Assembly (NCBI GenBank): GCA_021739635.1
Contig: JAIPBH010000009.1
Span: forward strand, 62,001-126,000
DNA from: Flavobacteriaceae bacterium
GTDB taxonomy: Bacteria > Bacteroidota > Bacteroidia > Flavobacteriales > Flavobacteriaceae
Length of the DNA: 64,000 nucleotides
Direction: 5' to 3'
This document shows positions 17,977-28,649 of the stretch, in pieces. The notes under the pieces were generated by a model. That model did no database searches and was not told the DNA's origin. It saw only the letters and a list, made by a program, of their open reading frames with translations. Position 1 is the stretch's first letter, and every line of letters begins with the position of its first letter. The position numbers and the translations under genes are program-made.

Positions 17977-19449
17977 CTACTCGTTATTTTTTGTTTGGTT
18001 TGCATCGTCTTCTAAAGCATGTTTTCCAGAAGTTCTAGCATCAACACCAGTTCCTACTAAACTTTGACCTGCTTCTCTTAATCTTTTATATTTTTCTCCA
18101 GAAGACTTTAATATTGTTTTCACTTCTGCTTGAGCTATTACTGGGAAGGTTCTTGAGTATAATAAAAATAACACGAAGAAGAATCCAATAGTTCCTATGA
18201 AAATGCCTATATCAACAAATGTTGGAGAAAACATAGTCCAAGATGATGGTAAATAATCTCTGTGTAATGATGTTACTATAATTACAAAACGCTCAAACCA
18301 CATTCCTATATTTACTACAATACTTATAAAGAATGAGAACATAATACTTGTTCTAAGTTTTTTAAACCACATAAATTGTGGTGAAAACACGTTACAAGTC
18401 ATCATAGACCAATATGCCCACCAATAAGGTCCGGTTGCTCTGTTTAAGAATGCGTATTGTTCATATTCTACCCCAGAATACCAAGCAATGAATAACTCTG
18501 TAATATAAGCTACTCCAACAATAGAACCGGTAATCATAATTACGATGTTCATAAGTTCAATATGTTGAACCGTGATATAATCTTCAAGGTTGCACACTTT
18601 TCTCATAATGATAAGAAGTGTATTTACCATAGCGAAACCTGAGAATACAGCTCCAGCAACAAAGTATGGAGGGAAAATAGTAGTATGCCAGCCAGGAATT
18701 ACCGATGTAGCAAAGTCAAATGATACAATAGTATGTACAGAAAGCACAAGTGGTGTTGCTAAACCTGCAAGTACCAGTGATACTTCTTCAAAACGTTGCC
18801 AATCTTTAGCTCTTCCAGACCATCCAAAGCTTAATAATGAATATATTTTCTTTTGAAAAGGTTTTACTGCTCTATCACGTATCATTGCAAAATCTGGTAA
18901 TAAACCTGTCCACCAGAATACTAATGACACTGATAAATACGTTGAAATAGCGAAAACGTCCCAAAGTAATGGCGAGTTAAAGTTTACCCACAAAGACCCA
19001 AATTGGTTTGGAATAGGTAATACCCAATATCCTAACCAAGGACGACCCATGTGAATGATTGGAAATAATCCTGCTTGAACAACAGAGAAAATAGTCATCG
19101 CTTCTGCAGAACGGTTAATAGCCATTCTCCATTTTTGACGGAATAATAATAGTACCGCCGAAATAAGTGTCCCTGCGTGACCAATACCTACCCACCAAAC
19201 AAAGTTTGTAATATCCCAAGCCCAACCTACGGTTTTATTTAAACCCCAAGTTCCAATACCTGTAGATATTGTATAAATAATACATCCAATTCCCCAAAGA
19301 AAAGCGGCTAGTGATATAGAAAAAACTATCCACCAAGATTTATTGGCTTTTCCTTCAACAGGTCTAGCCACATCAACCGATACATCGTGATATGATTTTT
19401 CTCCTGTAACTAAAGGTCTTCTAATAGGTGCTTCGTAATGAGACGCCAT
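17977..19449 (-). CDS. actC: Alternative complex III quinol-binding subunit ActC (NrfD/PsrC family)
   Basis: 490-residue polytopic protein of the NrfD/PsrC family, the membrane subunit expected to bind and oxidise menaquinol. About ten hydrophobic helices are visible, with family segments such as WVGIGHAGTLISA, PIIHMGRPWLGYW and WTMFSPTFVDIGIF. There is a short cytoplasmic tail rich in charged residues. It lies in the operon between actB (31 bases upstream) and actD (3 bases). Confidence 0.95.
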   Translation of the reverse strand: MASHYEAPIRRPLVTGEKSYHDVSVDVARPVEGKANKSWWIVFSISLAAFLWGIGCIIYTISTGIGTWGLNKTVGWAWDITNFVWWVGIGHAGTLISAVLLLFRQKWRMAINRSAEAMTIFSVVQAGLFPIIHMGRPWLGYWVLPIPNQFGSLWVNFNSPLLWDVFAISTYLSVSLVFWWTGLLPDFAMIRDRAVKPFQKKIYSLLSFGWSGRAKDWQRFEEVSLVLAGLATPLVLSVHTIVSFDFATSVIPGWHTTIFPPYFVAGAVFSGFAMVNTLLIIMRKVCNLEDYITVQHIELMNIVIMITGSIVGVAYITELFIAWYSGVEYEQYAFLNRATGPYWWAYWSMMTCNVFSPQFMWFKKLRTSIMFSFFISIVVNIGMWFERFVIIVTSLHRDYLPSSWTMFSPTFVDIGIFIGTIGFFFVLFLLYSRTFPVIAQAEVKTILKSSGEKYKRLREAGQSLVGTGVDARTSGKHALEDDANQTKNNE

Positions 19450-19480
19450 AATCCTTTTTTAATTATTCTTAATTAATCTA

Positions 19481-22400
19481 TTATGCTTCCGTTGTATTAA
19501 CCACTTTTGTTTGATACATCACGTTTGGTTTTGTCCCAACGCTTTCTAACAAGTGATACATACGGTTATCTTCTTTAAGTTTTGCAACTTGACTTTCTTT
19601 ATCATTGATATCACCGAAAACCATCGCCCCGTTGCTACATGCTGCAGAACAAGCTGTTTGGAATTCTCCATCTTTAATAACACGTCCGTCACGTTTTGCG
19701 TCAAGAATTGTTTTTTGTGTTTTTTGAATACACATAGAACATTTTTCCATCACACCACGAGAACGTACAACAACATCTGGGTTTAATACCATACGCCCTA
19801 AATCGTCATTCATATGATAATCAAACTCTTTATTTTCATTATACAAGAACCAGTTGAAACGACGTACTTTATAAGGACAGTTGTTTGCACAGTAACGTGT
19901 TCCTACGCAACGATTATACGCCATGTGGTTTTGACCTTGACGACCATGCGATGTTGCTGCTACTGGACAAACCGTTTCACAAGGTGCATGATTGCAATGT
20001 TGACACATTACGGGTTGGAAAGATACCTGAGGATTCTCAGAAGCACTTTCCATTTCACCAAATTCACTTAATGAACTTGATAAACCAGATATGTTTTCTT
20101 TCTTTTCAATATCTCCTGAAAATGTTTCTTCAGAAGAATAATATCTATCAATACGCAACCAATGCATATCACGGCTACGACGAACTTCTGTTTTACCAAC
20201 TACTGGTACATTGTTTTCTGCATGACATGCAATAACACAAGCACCACAACCTGTACAAGCATTTAAATCGATTGATAAGTTGAAATGATGACCTATTGAA
20301 CGGTCAAACGAATCCCATAAATCAACTTCTGGTGAGGTAACTAGGGTTTCAACGTGATTTAAAGAAACTACAGGAACTGCATTCCAATGCTCTTTATCTT
20401 TAGTGTTGAAAATTTCTAAAGTCGTTTCTTTAATAATACTACCACGACCCATTAAGGTATTATGTAACTGAACACTTGCAAATTCATGCTCGCCTGAAGC
20501 TAATTCAACCGTTACATCTTGTACGCTACTAAAATCTTTATATAAAGCATAGGCATTAACACCTGTTTGCATTTCTTGTTTTAAACCAAGCGTTTTGCCA
20601 TAACCAAATGATAATCCAACAGAACCTTTTGCTTGACCTGGCTGAATAATTACAGGAACAGTTAGTGATGTACCGTTTACAGTAACTTTAGCATAACTTC
20701 CGTTTAATGCACCGTTTGCTACATGAATATTTACTAAACCTAAAGCTGTAGCATCATATTTAGAAACTGTTAAATAATTATCCCAAGACACTCTAGTAAT
20801 TGGATCTGGAAACTCCTGTAGCCATGGGTTGTTAGCTTGTTGGCCATCTCCCATACCTGTTTTTGGGTATAATACTAACTCTAATGCACTTGATTTTGCT
20901 GAAGCTGCTAAAGCTCTGGCTGCATCACCTGAAGGTATTTCAACAGAATTAGAAGTATTATTAGTTGTATCAATAGTTTCTGTAGCAATGGTTCCAACAA
21001 ATATACCATCGTGCAAAGCTTGGTTAAATGAACTACCATTTAAAATACTTGAACCCCAAGCATCTTTAATATAATCATGGTAAGAAACATCATTACCCAT
21101 CCATTTTAACAATCCTTCTTGAAATTGTCTTGTATTAAATAATGGTCGAATAGCTGGTTGTGTTAAGGCATAATGCCCTTTTTTAATTTCAACATCACCC
21201 CAAGATTCTAGATAATGTGGTGCTGATGCAATGAATTGTGTTTTTGAAGAAGTTTCATCTTCTTTCATTGAAAACGCAACTGATAACTCCGTATTTTTTA
21301 ATCCTTCAGAAAAGTCTGTAGCATTTGGCAATGTATATAATGGATTGACACCACTCATAATAATAGCACCAACTTTTCCTGCTTTCATATCAGCAATTAA
21401 AGTCATGACTTCTTTATCACTACCTTGTCTTGTTTTTATAGGAGTTGCTTTATCAAAAGCTTTACTATTTAAGTATTCATTAATTTCAAGAGCAACTGTT
21501 TGTGCATTTACATCTTGAATTCCTGTTACTACTAAACCGTTGCTTCCGGCTTTCTTTAATTGAGAACCAGCTTTTTTAACGGCATCTTCAATAGCTTCAG
21601 GTAAATTTGCTGATACAGAACCTCCAACTACATAACTATATAACTTAGCTAAAGCTACTTTTTGCTGGCTTGGTGTTAATGGAACTCTTTTATCAGCATT
21701 TGCACCTGTTAATGACATATTGGATTCAAACTGAATATGCCTAGACATTTTACCATTTTGTGGAATTCTGTTTTTTGAATATCCTGAATCAAATCCGCCA
21801 CCTTGCCAATCTCCTAAGAAATCTGCACCAACCGACACAATAGTCATGGCTTTTGAAAAATCGTAATTAGCTAAACCACGCTCTCCGTATTTTGCTTGGT
21901 ATGCGTCCAATGAAGAAGATTCTGAGATAGAATCATAAACTACATGACGAACATTACCATATTTTTCTTTAAACTCAGCAATTAATTTACTTGAAGAAGG
22001 GCTGGCAAAAGTTTGAGTTAATAATACAATATCTTTACCAGAATCTTTTAATGCTGTTAATTTTTGAACAACTTCAGCATCTAACTCATCCCAAGAAATG
22101 GCGGTTCCATTTTTTCTAGGACTTTGAACTCTTAAACTGTCATACAATCCTAAAACAGAAGCATTTACTCTAGCATTTGCATTTCCATTAGCAGAAGCCA
22201 AAGCATTATTTTCTATTTTAATTGGACGTCCTTCTCGAGTTTTAACTAAAACACTTGCAAAATCATACCCATCTGCTATTGTTGTAGCATAATAATTGGC
22301 AACTCCAGGAATAATTTCCTCTGGTTGAACAACATATGGTATTGATTTAATAACAGGTCCTTCACAGGCTGCTAATGTTGCTGCAGCTGTACTAAAACCT

Positions 22401-22576
22401 ACATATTTTAAGAAATCGCGACGTGTTGTTGAAGAAGCTTCTAAAGAATCTTTATTGCCTAAAAATTCGTCAGTAGGAATTTCTTCTACAAACTCGTTTT
22501 GTTTTAGCGTCTCAACAATAGAACTATTTTCGTTTAGCTCTTCAACACTTTTCCAGTATTTCTTGTTTGATGACAT
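19481..22576 (-). CDS. actB: Alternative complex III iron-sulfur subunit ActB (fused molybdopterin-oxidoreductase-like and ferredoxin domains)
   Basis: 1031 residues. The N-terminal third carries a twin-arginine signal (TTRRDFLKYVGFSTAAATLA near residues 50-70) for folded export. A large molybdopterin-oxidoreductase-like domain follows; in ACIII this domain lacks the cofactor. The C-terminal part (about 770-990) is a ferredoxin-type domain with cysteine clusters CTGCGACVIAC, CQHCNHAPCETVC, CVGTRYCANNC, CSMC and CSAAC, enough for one [3Fe-4S] and several [4Fe-4S] clusters that pass electrons from quinol to the ActA haems. It lies 30 bases downstream of actA. Confidence 0.95.
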   Translation of the reverse strand: MSSNKKYWKSVEELNENSSIVETLKQNEFVEEIPTDEFLGNKDSLEASSTTRRDFLKYVGFSTAAATLAACEGPVIKSIPYVVQPEEIIPGVANYYATTIADGYDFASVLVKTREGRPIKIENNALASANGNANARVNASVLGLYDSLRVQSPRKNGTAISWDELDAEVVQKLTALKDSGKDIVLLTQTFASPSSSKLIAEFKEKYGNVRHVVYDSISESSSLDAYQAKYGERGLANYDFSKAMTIVSVGADFLGDWQGGGFDSGYSKNRIPQNGKMSRHIQFESNMSLTGANADKRVPLTPSQQKVALAKLYSYVVGGSVSANLPEAIEDAVKKAGSQLKKAGSNGLVVTGIQDVNAQTVALEINEYLNSKAFDKATPIKTRQGSDKEVMTLIADMKAGKVGAIIMSGVNPLYTLPNATDFSEGLKNTELSVAFSMKEDETSSKTQFIASAPHYLESWGDVEIKKGHYALTQPAIRPLFNTRQFQEGLLKWMGNDVSYHDYIKDAWGSSILNGSSFNQALHDGIFVGTIATETIDTTNNTSNSVEIPSGDAARALAASAKSSALELVLYPKTGMGDGQQANNPWLQEFPDPITRVSWDNYLTVSKYDATALGLVNIHVANGALNGSYAKVTVNGTSLTVPVIIQPGQAKGSVGLSFGYGKTLGLKQEMQTGVNAYALYKDFSSVQDVTVELASGEHEFASVQLHNTLMGRGSIIKETTLEIFNTKDKEHWNAVPVVSLNHVETLVTSPEVDLWDSFDRSIGHHFNLSIDLNACTGCGACVIACHAENNVPVVGKTEVRRSRDMHWLRIDRYYSSEETFSGDIEKKENISGLSSSLSEFGEMESASENPQVSFQPVMCQHCNHAPCETVCPVAATSHGRQGQNHMAYNRCVGTRYCANNCPYKVRRFNWFLYNENKEFDYHMNDDLGRMVLNPDVVVRSRGVMEKCSMCIQKTQKTILDAKRDGRVIKDGEFQTACSAACSNGAMVFGDINDKESQVAKLKEDNRMYHLLESVGTKPNVMYQTKVVNTTEA

Positions 22577-22605
22577 ATTATATAATTGAATTACTTCTTA
22601 ATAAA

Positions 22606-23889
22606 TTAATAATGACACTTACCACATTCTAAACCACCCATTTGAGCAGCAGTCAACTTATCGACACCATACTTTTTAGATAATTCCTCATGTATTTTAG
22701 TGTAATATGCGTTATCTTCTACTTTTACATTAGTAGTTCGGTGACAGTCTATACACCAACCCATAGTAAGTGGTGCAAACTGACTTGCAATTTCCATTTC
22801 TTGAACTGGGCCATGACATGTTTGACATTCTATACCAGCAACACTTACGTGCTGTGAGTGATTAAAATAAACAAAATCTGGTAGATTATGAATTCTTACC
22901 CATTTAACAGGTTGAGAATTACCGGTATATTGTTGAGCAGCATCATCCCATCCAGCAGCGGCATATAACTTTTTGATTTCGCCATCATAAAATTCTTTAG
23001 AATATTCTGGAGTAGTTTCTCCTTTGTATTCATAAATAGATTTATGACAGTTCATACATACATTTAAAGAAGGTATTCCAGATGTTTTACTTACTCGAGC
23101 CGAAGAGTGACAATATTTACAATCTATAGCATTATCACCTGCATGTATTTTGTGAGAGAAATGAATGGGTTGTATTGGTTGATATCCTTGGTCTACTCCA
23201 ATTTGCATTAAATATCCATATACAAAATAAGCACTAGATAATAGTAAAAATATAGCTGTAACTAAAACTAAAAATTGATTTTGTACAAATGCTTTCCATA
23301 AAGGCGTTCTTTTTGTTTCAGGTAAATCAATATCTTTAGCAATTGCAAAACGACGTAATGTTTTGTTTACTAAAAACAGCCCAGAAGCCAATAAGACAAA
23401 TAAAATTGCTAAAGCACCTAAAATAAGTTCATTTGAAATACTTGATGTTGTTTCTGTTGAAGTTTTAGTTGTTGTTGCTTGAGCAACTGGCTCTACCTTT
23501 ACTTCAGCCGTGTAGGCTAAAATATTATCAATATCTTGGTCTGATAATTGTGGAAAAGCCGTCATTGCTGTACCGCCATAGTCATTATAAACCTTATTGG
23601 CATAAGCATCACCAGATTTTATAAGTCCAGCACTGTTACGAATCCAGGCATAAATCCATGCTCTATCTAAACCTTGATCATTTGACAATCGAATCTCAAC
23701 ATTTCTTAATGCAGGACCAGTCATCTTTTTATCTAATTGGTGGCAAGCCGCACAATTTGCATTAAATAATGTTTTTCCTGTTACTGGATCACCTTCTTGA
23801 GCAGAAAGTGAGGTTGAAAACGCTAATAGAATAATTAAGCCTAAACATAAAAAGTCCTTACTTAATTTACAGTGAATCACCTGTCTCAT
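22606..23889 (-). CDS. actA: Alternative complex III multihaem cytochrome ActA (with N-terminal monohaem domain)
   Basis: First gene of the operon. A signal peptide precedes a monohaem cytochrome c domain (CAACH at 46-50), a low-complexity Thr-rich linker, two membrane helices (about 155-175 and 205-230), and then the pentahaem domain with CxxCH at 257-261, 278-282, 355-359, 379-383 and 422-426. So six haems are predicted in one chain. The pentahaem domain is the core electron wire of ACIII. The extra N-terminal haem domain is an addition I read directly from the sequence. A promoter candidate TACTTTTG lies 82 bases upstream at 23971-23978. Confidence 0.93.
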   Translation of the reverse strand: MRQVIHCKLSKDFLCLGLIILLAFSTSLSAQEGDPVTGKTLFNANCAACHQLDKKMTGPALRNVEIRLSNDQGLDRAWIYAWIRNSAGLIKSGDAYANKVYNDYGGTAMTAFPQLSDQDIDNILAYTAEVKVEPVAQATTTKTSTETTSSISNELILGALAILFVLLASGLFLVNKTLRRFAIAKDIDLPETKRTPLWKAFVQNQFLVLVTAIFLLLSSAYFVYGYLMQIGVDQGYQPIQPIHFSHKIHAGDNAIDCKYCHSSARVSKTSGIPSLNVCMNCHKSIYEYKGETTPEYSKEFYDGEIKKLYAAAGWDDAAQQYTGNSQPVKWVRIHNLPDFVYFNHSQHVSVAGIECQTCHGPVQEMEIASQFAPLTMGWCIDCHRTTNVKVEDNAYYTKIHEELSKKYGVDKLTAAQMGGLECGKCHY

Positions 23890-23970
23890 ATTATTGGTTG
23901 AATTAACTTCTAATCTTTGGTATGGTTTTTTCTATATACAAAATAGATAAAATCATATTTTAAACGTAGG

Positions 23971-23978
23971 CAAAAGTA
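23971..23978 (-). promoter_or_regulatory. Promoter -7 element for the act-cox operon
   Basis: Minus-strand TACTTTTG is an exact TAnnTTTG. TTC occurs 19 bases upstream in place of the -33 TTG. This is the only good promoter seen before the eight-gene respiratory unit, in the 212-base gap shared with the divergent SPOR gene. Confidence 0.55.
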
Positions 23979-24075
23979 ATATTTAAACTCGATTTTAGAA
24001 ACGTAGAATGTCTATAAATAATAATTTAGAGGGATTCTAAATAATAAATTATGGTCTAATTAAGTTTATAACTTA

Positions 24076-24083
24076 TACATTTG
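24076..24083 (+). promoter_or_regulatory. Promoter -7 element for the SPOR gene
   Basis: TACATTTG, an exact TAnnTTTG, ends 18 bases before the ATG of the SPOR-domain gene. The -33 region is not well conserved. Confidence 0.55.
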
Positions 24084-24101
24084 TAGTAAATATAAATAAA
24101 A

Positions 24102-24500
24102 ATGAAAACATTGCATTTGAAAATTAGCCTTTTAGCATGTGCTAGTTATTTTATTTTAGCAACTAGCGCGTTTGCACAACAAGGAAACATAACTTTAAAT
24201 CAAGATAAAAATATTGACATTTTGCTAGATTTAAAAAAAGAAATAAATAAAACGGATAGTTCAACTGAAAGATATAAAATTCAAGTTTATTCTGGTAATC
24301 GCTCTGCAGCAGAATCGATACAAAGTAAATTTAACTCTTCTTTTGATACATGGAAATCTAATTTGGTATATGAATACCCAAACTTTAAAATTTGGGTTGG
24401 AAGTTTTACAACTCGATTGGAAGCGGACAGAGTTTTGAAAGAAGTGAAACAAAAATTCTCAAATGCGTTTATATTTAAACCTAAGAAGGAAATAAAATAA
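24102..24500 (+). CDS. SPOR-domain envelope protein
   Basis: 132-residue secreted protein with a signal peptide ending near AFAQQ and a C-terminal SPOR domain (about 55-128): the segments YKIQVYSGNR, WVGSFTTRLEADRVLKEVK and NAFIFKP match the family strands and helices. SPOR domains bind denuded glycan strands of septal peptidoglycan, so a role at the division site or in wall remodelling is likely. Small single-domain forms like this are common in Bacteroidota next to infB or the cytochrome operon. It is monocistronic with its own promoter and a shared terminator. Confidence 0.88.
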   Translation: MKTLHLKISLLACASYFILATSAFAQQGNITLNQDKNIDILLDLKKEINKTDSSTERYKIQVYSGNRSAAESIQSKFNSSFDTWKSNLVYEYPNFKIWVGSFTTRLEADRVLKEVKQKFSNAFIFKPKKEIK

Positions 24501-24520
24501 TTTCTGATAATTTAAAAACC

Positions 24521-24556
24521 AAAAAGCGCTTTCATTATTAATGAAAGCGCTTTTTT
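24521..24556. terminator. Bidirectional terminator between the SPOR gene and infB
   Basis: Near-perfect palindrome AAAAAGCGCTTTCATTA / TAATGAAAGCGCTTTTTT with a minimal loop and A- and T-tracts on both sides. It can end transcripts from either strand, which fits the convergent genes. Confidence 0.88.
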
Positions 24557-24577
24557 ATGAATACACTCTTATTGATA

Positions 24578-27376
24578 TTATTTAAGCTTTTTCTTAACCT
24601 CAACTTGATGGAAGGCTTCAATAATGTCTCCTTCTTTAATGTCGTTATAGTTTTTAATTTGCATACCGCAATCAAATCCTTTAGTTACCTCTTTAGCGTC
24701 ATCCTTAAATCGTTTTAATGATGTCAATTCGCCAGTAAACACAACAACTCCATCTCTGATTAAACGAACTTTTGAATTCCTAAGAATTTTTCCATTGGTC
24801 ACCATGCAACCAGCTATACTACCAATTTTAGTAACTTTAAATATTTCTCTTATTTCTGCAGTACCAGTAATCTCTTCTTTAAACTCTGGAGATAACATAC
24901 CTTCCATAGCGTCTTTAAGGTCATTGATAGCATCATAAATAATTGAGTATGTTCTGATATCAATTTCTTCTTTATCAGCAATCATTCTTGCATTTCCAAC
25001 AGGACGCACATTGAATCCTATGATGATTGCATCAGAAGCCGAAGCTAATAATACATCACTTTCAGTAATCGCTCCTACTCCTTTATGTAAAATATTAACT
25101 TGAATCTCTTCTGTAGATAATTTTTGGAATGAATCTGTTAACGCTTCAACAGAACCATCAACATCACCTTTAAGAATAATGTTTAATTCTTGGAAATCCC
25201 CTAAAGCAATACGACGACCAATTTCATCAAGTGTGATATGACGTTGTGTTCTAACAGATTGTTCACGTTGCAATTGTGCTCGTTTTGCCGCAATTTGCTT
25301 GGCTTCACGCTCATCTTGGAAAACATTAAATTTATCTCCAGCTTGAGGCGCTCCATCTAAACCTAAAATTGACACAGGTGTTGATGGACCAGCTTCAACA
25401 ACATTGTTGCCACGTTCATCTTGCATAGCTTTAACCTTGCCACTGTTTTTCCCTGCTAACACATAATCACCAACTCTTAAAGTTCCTGCCTGTACCAAAA
25501 TTGTTGATACATAACCACGTCCTTTATCTAAGAACGCTTCAACTACAGTTCCATTAGCTTGTTTATCTGGGTTTGCTTTAAGTTCTAGTAATTCGGCTTC
25601 AAGTAGTACTTTTTCAAGTAATTCTTTAACACCAGTTCCTTTTTTTGCTGAAATATCATGTGATTGAATTTTTCCTCCCCAATCTTCAACTAATAAATTC
25701 ATTTGAGCCAATCCTTCTTTAATTTTTTCAGGATTTGCATCTTGTTTATCAATTTTATTGATAGCAAATATAATTGGTACACCAGCAGCTTGAGCATGAG
25801 AAATAGCTTCTTTAGTTTGTGGCATGATATCATCATCAGCTGCTACAACTATAATAGCTAAATCTGTTACTTGAGCACCACGAGCACGCATAGCGGTAAA
25901 CGCTTCATGACCAGGTGTATCTAAAAATGCTATTTTTTGTCCATTATCAAGTACAACGCCATAAGCTCCAATATGTTGAGTAATTCCACCCGATTCTCCT
26001 GCAATAACATTTTCTTTACGAATATAATCGAGAAGCGATGTTTTACCATGATCTACGTGACCCATCACTGTTACAATGGGAGCACGTGGTTTTAAATCGT
26101 CTTCAGTATCTTCATAAGTCTCTATAGATTCTTCAATATTGGCAGTAACAAATTCTACTTCATAACCAAATTCTTCAGCAACAATACTAAGTGTTTCTGC
26201 ATCTAATCGTTGGTTCATGGTTACCATCATACCAAGCGACATACAAGCTGAAATAATTTGAGTTACTGGAACATCCATCATAGTTGCAACTTCACTTGCA
26301 GTAACAAATTCAGTTACTTTAAGAATTTTACTTTCTGCTGCTTCTAGCTCTAAACTCTTTTCTGATTGTTCTCTATGGTGATCTCTTTTTTCTCTACGAT
26401 ATTTTGCTCCCTTTCCTTTATTAGATTTACCTTGAAGTTTTTCAAGCGTTTCTCTAACTTGTTTTTGAACATCTTCCTCGCTAGGTTCTTCTTTTAAAAT
26501 TGGGCGTCTTGGACCTTGATTATTGTTTCCTTTAAACCTATCATTTCCGCTAGGTTTATTTGGTCCACCAGGTCTGTTTGGTCCACCAGATTGTGGTAAA
26601 TTGGGTTTATTTTGATCACCACCAGTTCCGGGTTGTCCTCCAACTTTACTAATACGACGACGCTTCTTTTTATTAGCATTATCATTACTTGGTCTAGCCT
26701 CGGGTTTCTTTTCTTCTTTCTTTTTCTTAGGCTTATTAAATTGTGATAAGTCTATTTTATCTCCAGAAATTTTTGGACCAGTAAGTTTTTGATATTGTGT
26801 TTCTACTTTTTCATCTGGAACAAGAATGCCTTCGCTATTCAATATTTCACGCTTTGGTTCTGCAGGTTTTGTTTCTACAGGCTTTTGAATTGTTTCAGCT
26901 TTTGGTGTTTCAACAACAGGTTCTTCTTTGGCAATTACTGGAGCTGGCTCTTCTTTTTTTGGAGTTTCTTGAATAACTTCTTTAACTTCCTCTATTTGAG
27001 GTGCTGAAGCTTCTTCTTTCTTTTTTGGCTCTAAATCAATTTTTCCAACGGCTTTTGGTCTTGAAATAATAGTAGAAGCTCTAATAATCTCTTCTTTTCT
27101 AGCAACCTCTTTTTGTTTTTCTTCAAGTTCTCTTTCGCGTTGTTCACGTAATACCTCTTTCTCCTTAATTTTTGCTTCACTAACTTCTTGAGATGCTACT
27201 TTTTTGCTAGCATCTGTTTGAAATTCGTTTGAAAGAATTGCATGTACGTCTTCTGATATTTTAGTATTGGGACTTTTCTCTACATCAATGCCTTTAGATT
27301 CTAAAAAATCTACTGCACGATCTATAGAGATATTTAATTCCCTTAATACTTTATTTAATCTTACTGTGTCAGCCAT
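24578..27376 (-). CDS. infB: Translation initiation factor IF-2
   Basis: GTPase that delivers initiator tRNA to the 30S subunit. The 932-residue product has an IF2_N helix bundle at the start (about 1-55), a long charged, Pro/Lys/Glu-rich linker to about residue 350 typical of Bacteroidota IF-2, a second IF2_N domain, and the G domain with GHVDHGKTS (about 436), DTPGHE and NKID, then domains II-IV. The linker includes a Gly/Asn/Pro-rich patch ([12 protein letters not shown]). It is last in the rimP-nusA-infB operon, 28 bases after nusA. Confidence 0.97.
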   Translation of the reverse strand: MADTVRLNKVLRELNISIDRAVDFLESKGIDVEKSPNTKISEDVHAILSNEFQTDASKKVASQEVSEAKIKEKEVLREQRERELEEKQKEVARKEEIIRASTIISRPKAVGKIDLEPKKKEEASAPQIEEVKEVIQETPKKEEPAPVIAKEEPVVETPKAETIQKPVETKPAEPKREILNSEGILVPDEKVETQYQKLTGPKISGDKIDLSQFNKPKKKKEEKKPEARPSNDNANKKKRRRISKVGGQPGTGGDQNKPNLPQSGGPNRPGGPNKPSGNDRFKGNNNQGPRRPILKEEPSEEDVQKQVRETLEKLQGKSNKGKGAKYRREKRDHHREQSEKSLELEAAESKILKVTEFVTASEVATMMDVPVTQIISACMSLGMMVTMNQRLDAETLSIVAEEFGYEVEFVTANIEESIETYEDTEDDLKPRAPIVTVMGHVDHGKTSLLDYIRKENVIAGESGGITQHIGAYGVVLDNGQKIAFLDTPGHEAFTAMRARGAQVTDLAIIVVAADDDIMPQTKEAISHAQAAGVPIIFAINKIDKQDANPEKIKEGLAQMNLLVEDWGGKIQSHDISAKKGTGVKELLEKVLLEAELLELKANPDKQANGTVVEAFLDKGRGYVSTILVQAGTLRVGDYVLAGKNSGKVKAMQDERGNNVVEAGPSTPVSILGLDGAPQAGDKFNVFQDEREAKQIAAKRAQLQREQSVRTQRHITLDEIGRRIALGDFQELNIILKGDVDGSVEALTDSFQKLSTEEIQVNILHKGVGAITESDVLLASASDAIIIGFNVRPVGNARMIADKEEIDIRTYSIIYDAINDLKDAMEGMLSPEFKEEITGTAEIREIFKVTKIGSIAGCMVTNGKILRNSKVRLIRDGVVVFTGELTSLKRFKDDAKEVTKGFDCGMQIKNYNDIKEGDIIEAFHQVEVKKKLK

Positions 27377-27404
27377 AAATTGCCTTTAATATACCAAATT
27401 TATG

Positions 27405-28637
27405 TTATTCTTCAAATTCTTCTCTTAGAATTCTAATAACATCTCTAATTGTTTCTTCTTCTAAATCTGTTCTTTTTACTAAGTCTTCAACATCTTGTTC
27501 TAAGATGCTTTTTGCAGTATCAAGTCCAGCTTTACTAAATTCTTGAATAATCCATCCTTCAATTTCATCGGTGAATTCTGATAATTCAACATCTTCTTCT
27601 GCGCCTTCTCTAAACACATCTATTTCATAACCAGTTAATTGACCAGCTAAACGAATGTTATGTCCGCCTCTACCAATAGCTTTGCTTACTTCTTCTGGTT
27701 TTAAAATAACTTCTGCACGTTTGGTTTCTTCATTAATTTTTATTGAAGTTACTCGTGCAGGGCTTAAAGCTCTAGTGATGTATAATTGTAAATTATTAGT
27801 GTAGTTAATAACATCAATATTTTCATTTCCTAACTCACGTACAATACCATGTATTCTTGATCCTTTCATGCCAACGCATGCTCCTACAGGATCAATTCTA
27901 TCATCATAAGAATCTACAGCTACTTTTGCTTTTTCGCCTGGAATTCTAACTACATTTTTAATAGTGATTAAACCATCAAAAACTTCAGGGATTTCTTGTT
28001 CAAATAATTTTTCTAAAAATGCTGGTGAACTTCTAGACATGATAATGGTTGGTTTTGCTCCTTTAAGCTCTACACTATCAATAACACCTCTTACGTTATC
28101 TCCTTTTCTAAAAAAGTCTGAAGGAATTTGTTTTTCTTTTGGAAGAATGATTTCATTGCCTTCATCATCTAATAAAATAACTGCTCTGTGACGAATATGA
28201 TGAACCTCAGCAGTATATATTTCTCCTACTAAATCTTTAAACTGTTTGTAAACAATGGTGTTATCGTGTTCGTGAATTTTTGATATTAAATTTTGGCGTA
28301 ACGCTAAAATAGCTCTTCTTCCTAAATCTACTAATTTTACTTCTTCTGATACATCTTCACCAACTTCAAAATCGGGTTCAATTTTACGTGCTTCAGACAA
28401 AGAAATTTCTTGGTTTGGTTCTTCTACTTCACCATCAGCTACTACAATACGGTTTCTCCAAATTTCTAAATCGCCTTTATCTGGGTTAACAATAATGTCA
28501 AAATTATCATCATCACCAAATTTCTTTTTTAAGGCACTTCTAAAAACATCTTCTAAAATAGCCATTAACGTTACACGATCAATTAATTTATCGTCTTTAA
28601 ACTCTGAAAACGATTCAATTAATGCAATATTCTCCAT
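27405..28637 (-). CDS. nusA: Transcription termination/antitermination factor NusA
   Basis: 410 residues: an N-terminal RNA-polymerase-binding domain (about 1-130), an S1 RNA-binding domain (about 135-200), two KH domains (about 205-345, with VGACVGMKGSRI and AIGRGGHNIRLA motifs) and a short acidic C-terminal tail in place of the E. coli AR repeats. NusA tunes pausing, termination and antitermination. It sits between rimP (12 bases upstream) and infB (28 bases downstream), the conserved order. A hairpin in the operon leader (29116-29146) is a possible site of self-regulation. Confidence 0.96.
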   Translation of the reverse strand: MENIALIESFSEFKDDKLIDRVTLMAILEDVFRSALKKKFGDDDNFDIIVNPDKGDLEIWRNRIVVADGEVEEPNQEISLSEARKIEPDFEVGEDVSEEVKLVDLGRRAILALRQNLISKIHEHDNTIVYKQFKDLVGEIYTAEVHHIRHRAVILLDDEGNEIILPKEKQIPSDFFRKGDNVRGVIDSVELKGAKPTIIMSRSSPAFLEKLFEQEIPEVFDGLITIKNVVRIPGEKAKVAVDSYDDRIDPVGACVGMKGSRIHGIVRELGNENIDVINYTNNLQLYITRALSPARVTSIKINEETKRAEVILKPEEVSKAIGRGGHNIRLAGQLTGYEIDVFREGAEEDVELSEFTDEIEGWIIQEFSKAGLDTAKSILEQDVEDLVKRTDLEEETIRDVIRILREEFEE

Positions 28638-28649
28638 AACTCTTTTGAA

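Noticed and set aside
19553-20235. Overlapping plus-strand frames opposite actB, rich in Cys, Phe and Thr
   Set aside because: Shadows of the ActB ferredoxin domain, where cysteine codons read backwards give biased frames.
24102-24500. Signs of horizontal transfer, prophage or genomic island
   Set aside because: No integrase, transposase, att-like repeat or composition change was seen anywhere; gene content is core throughout.
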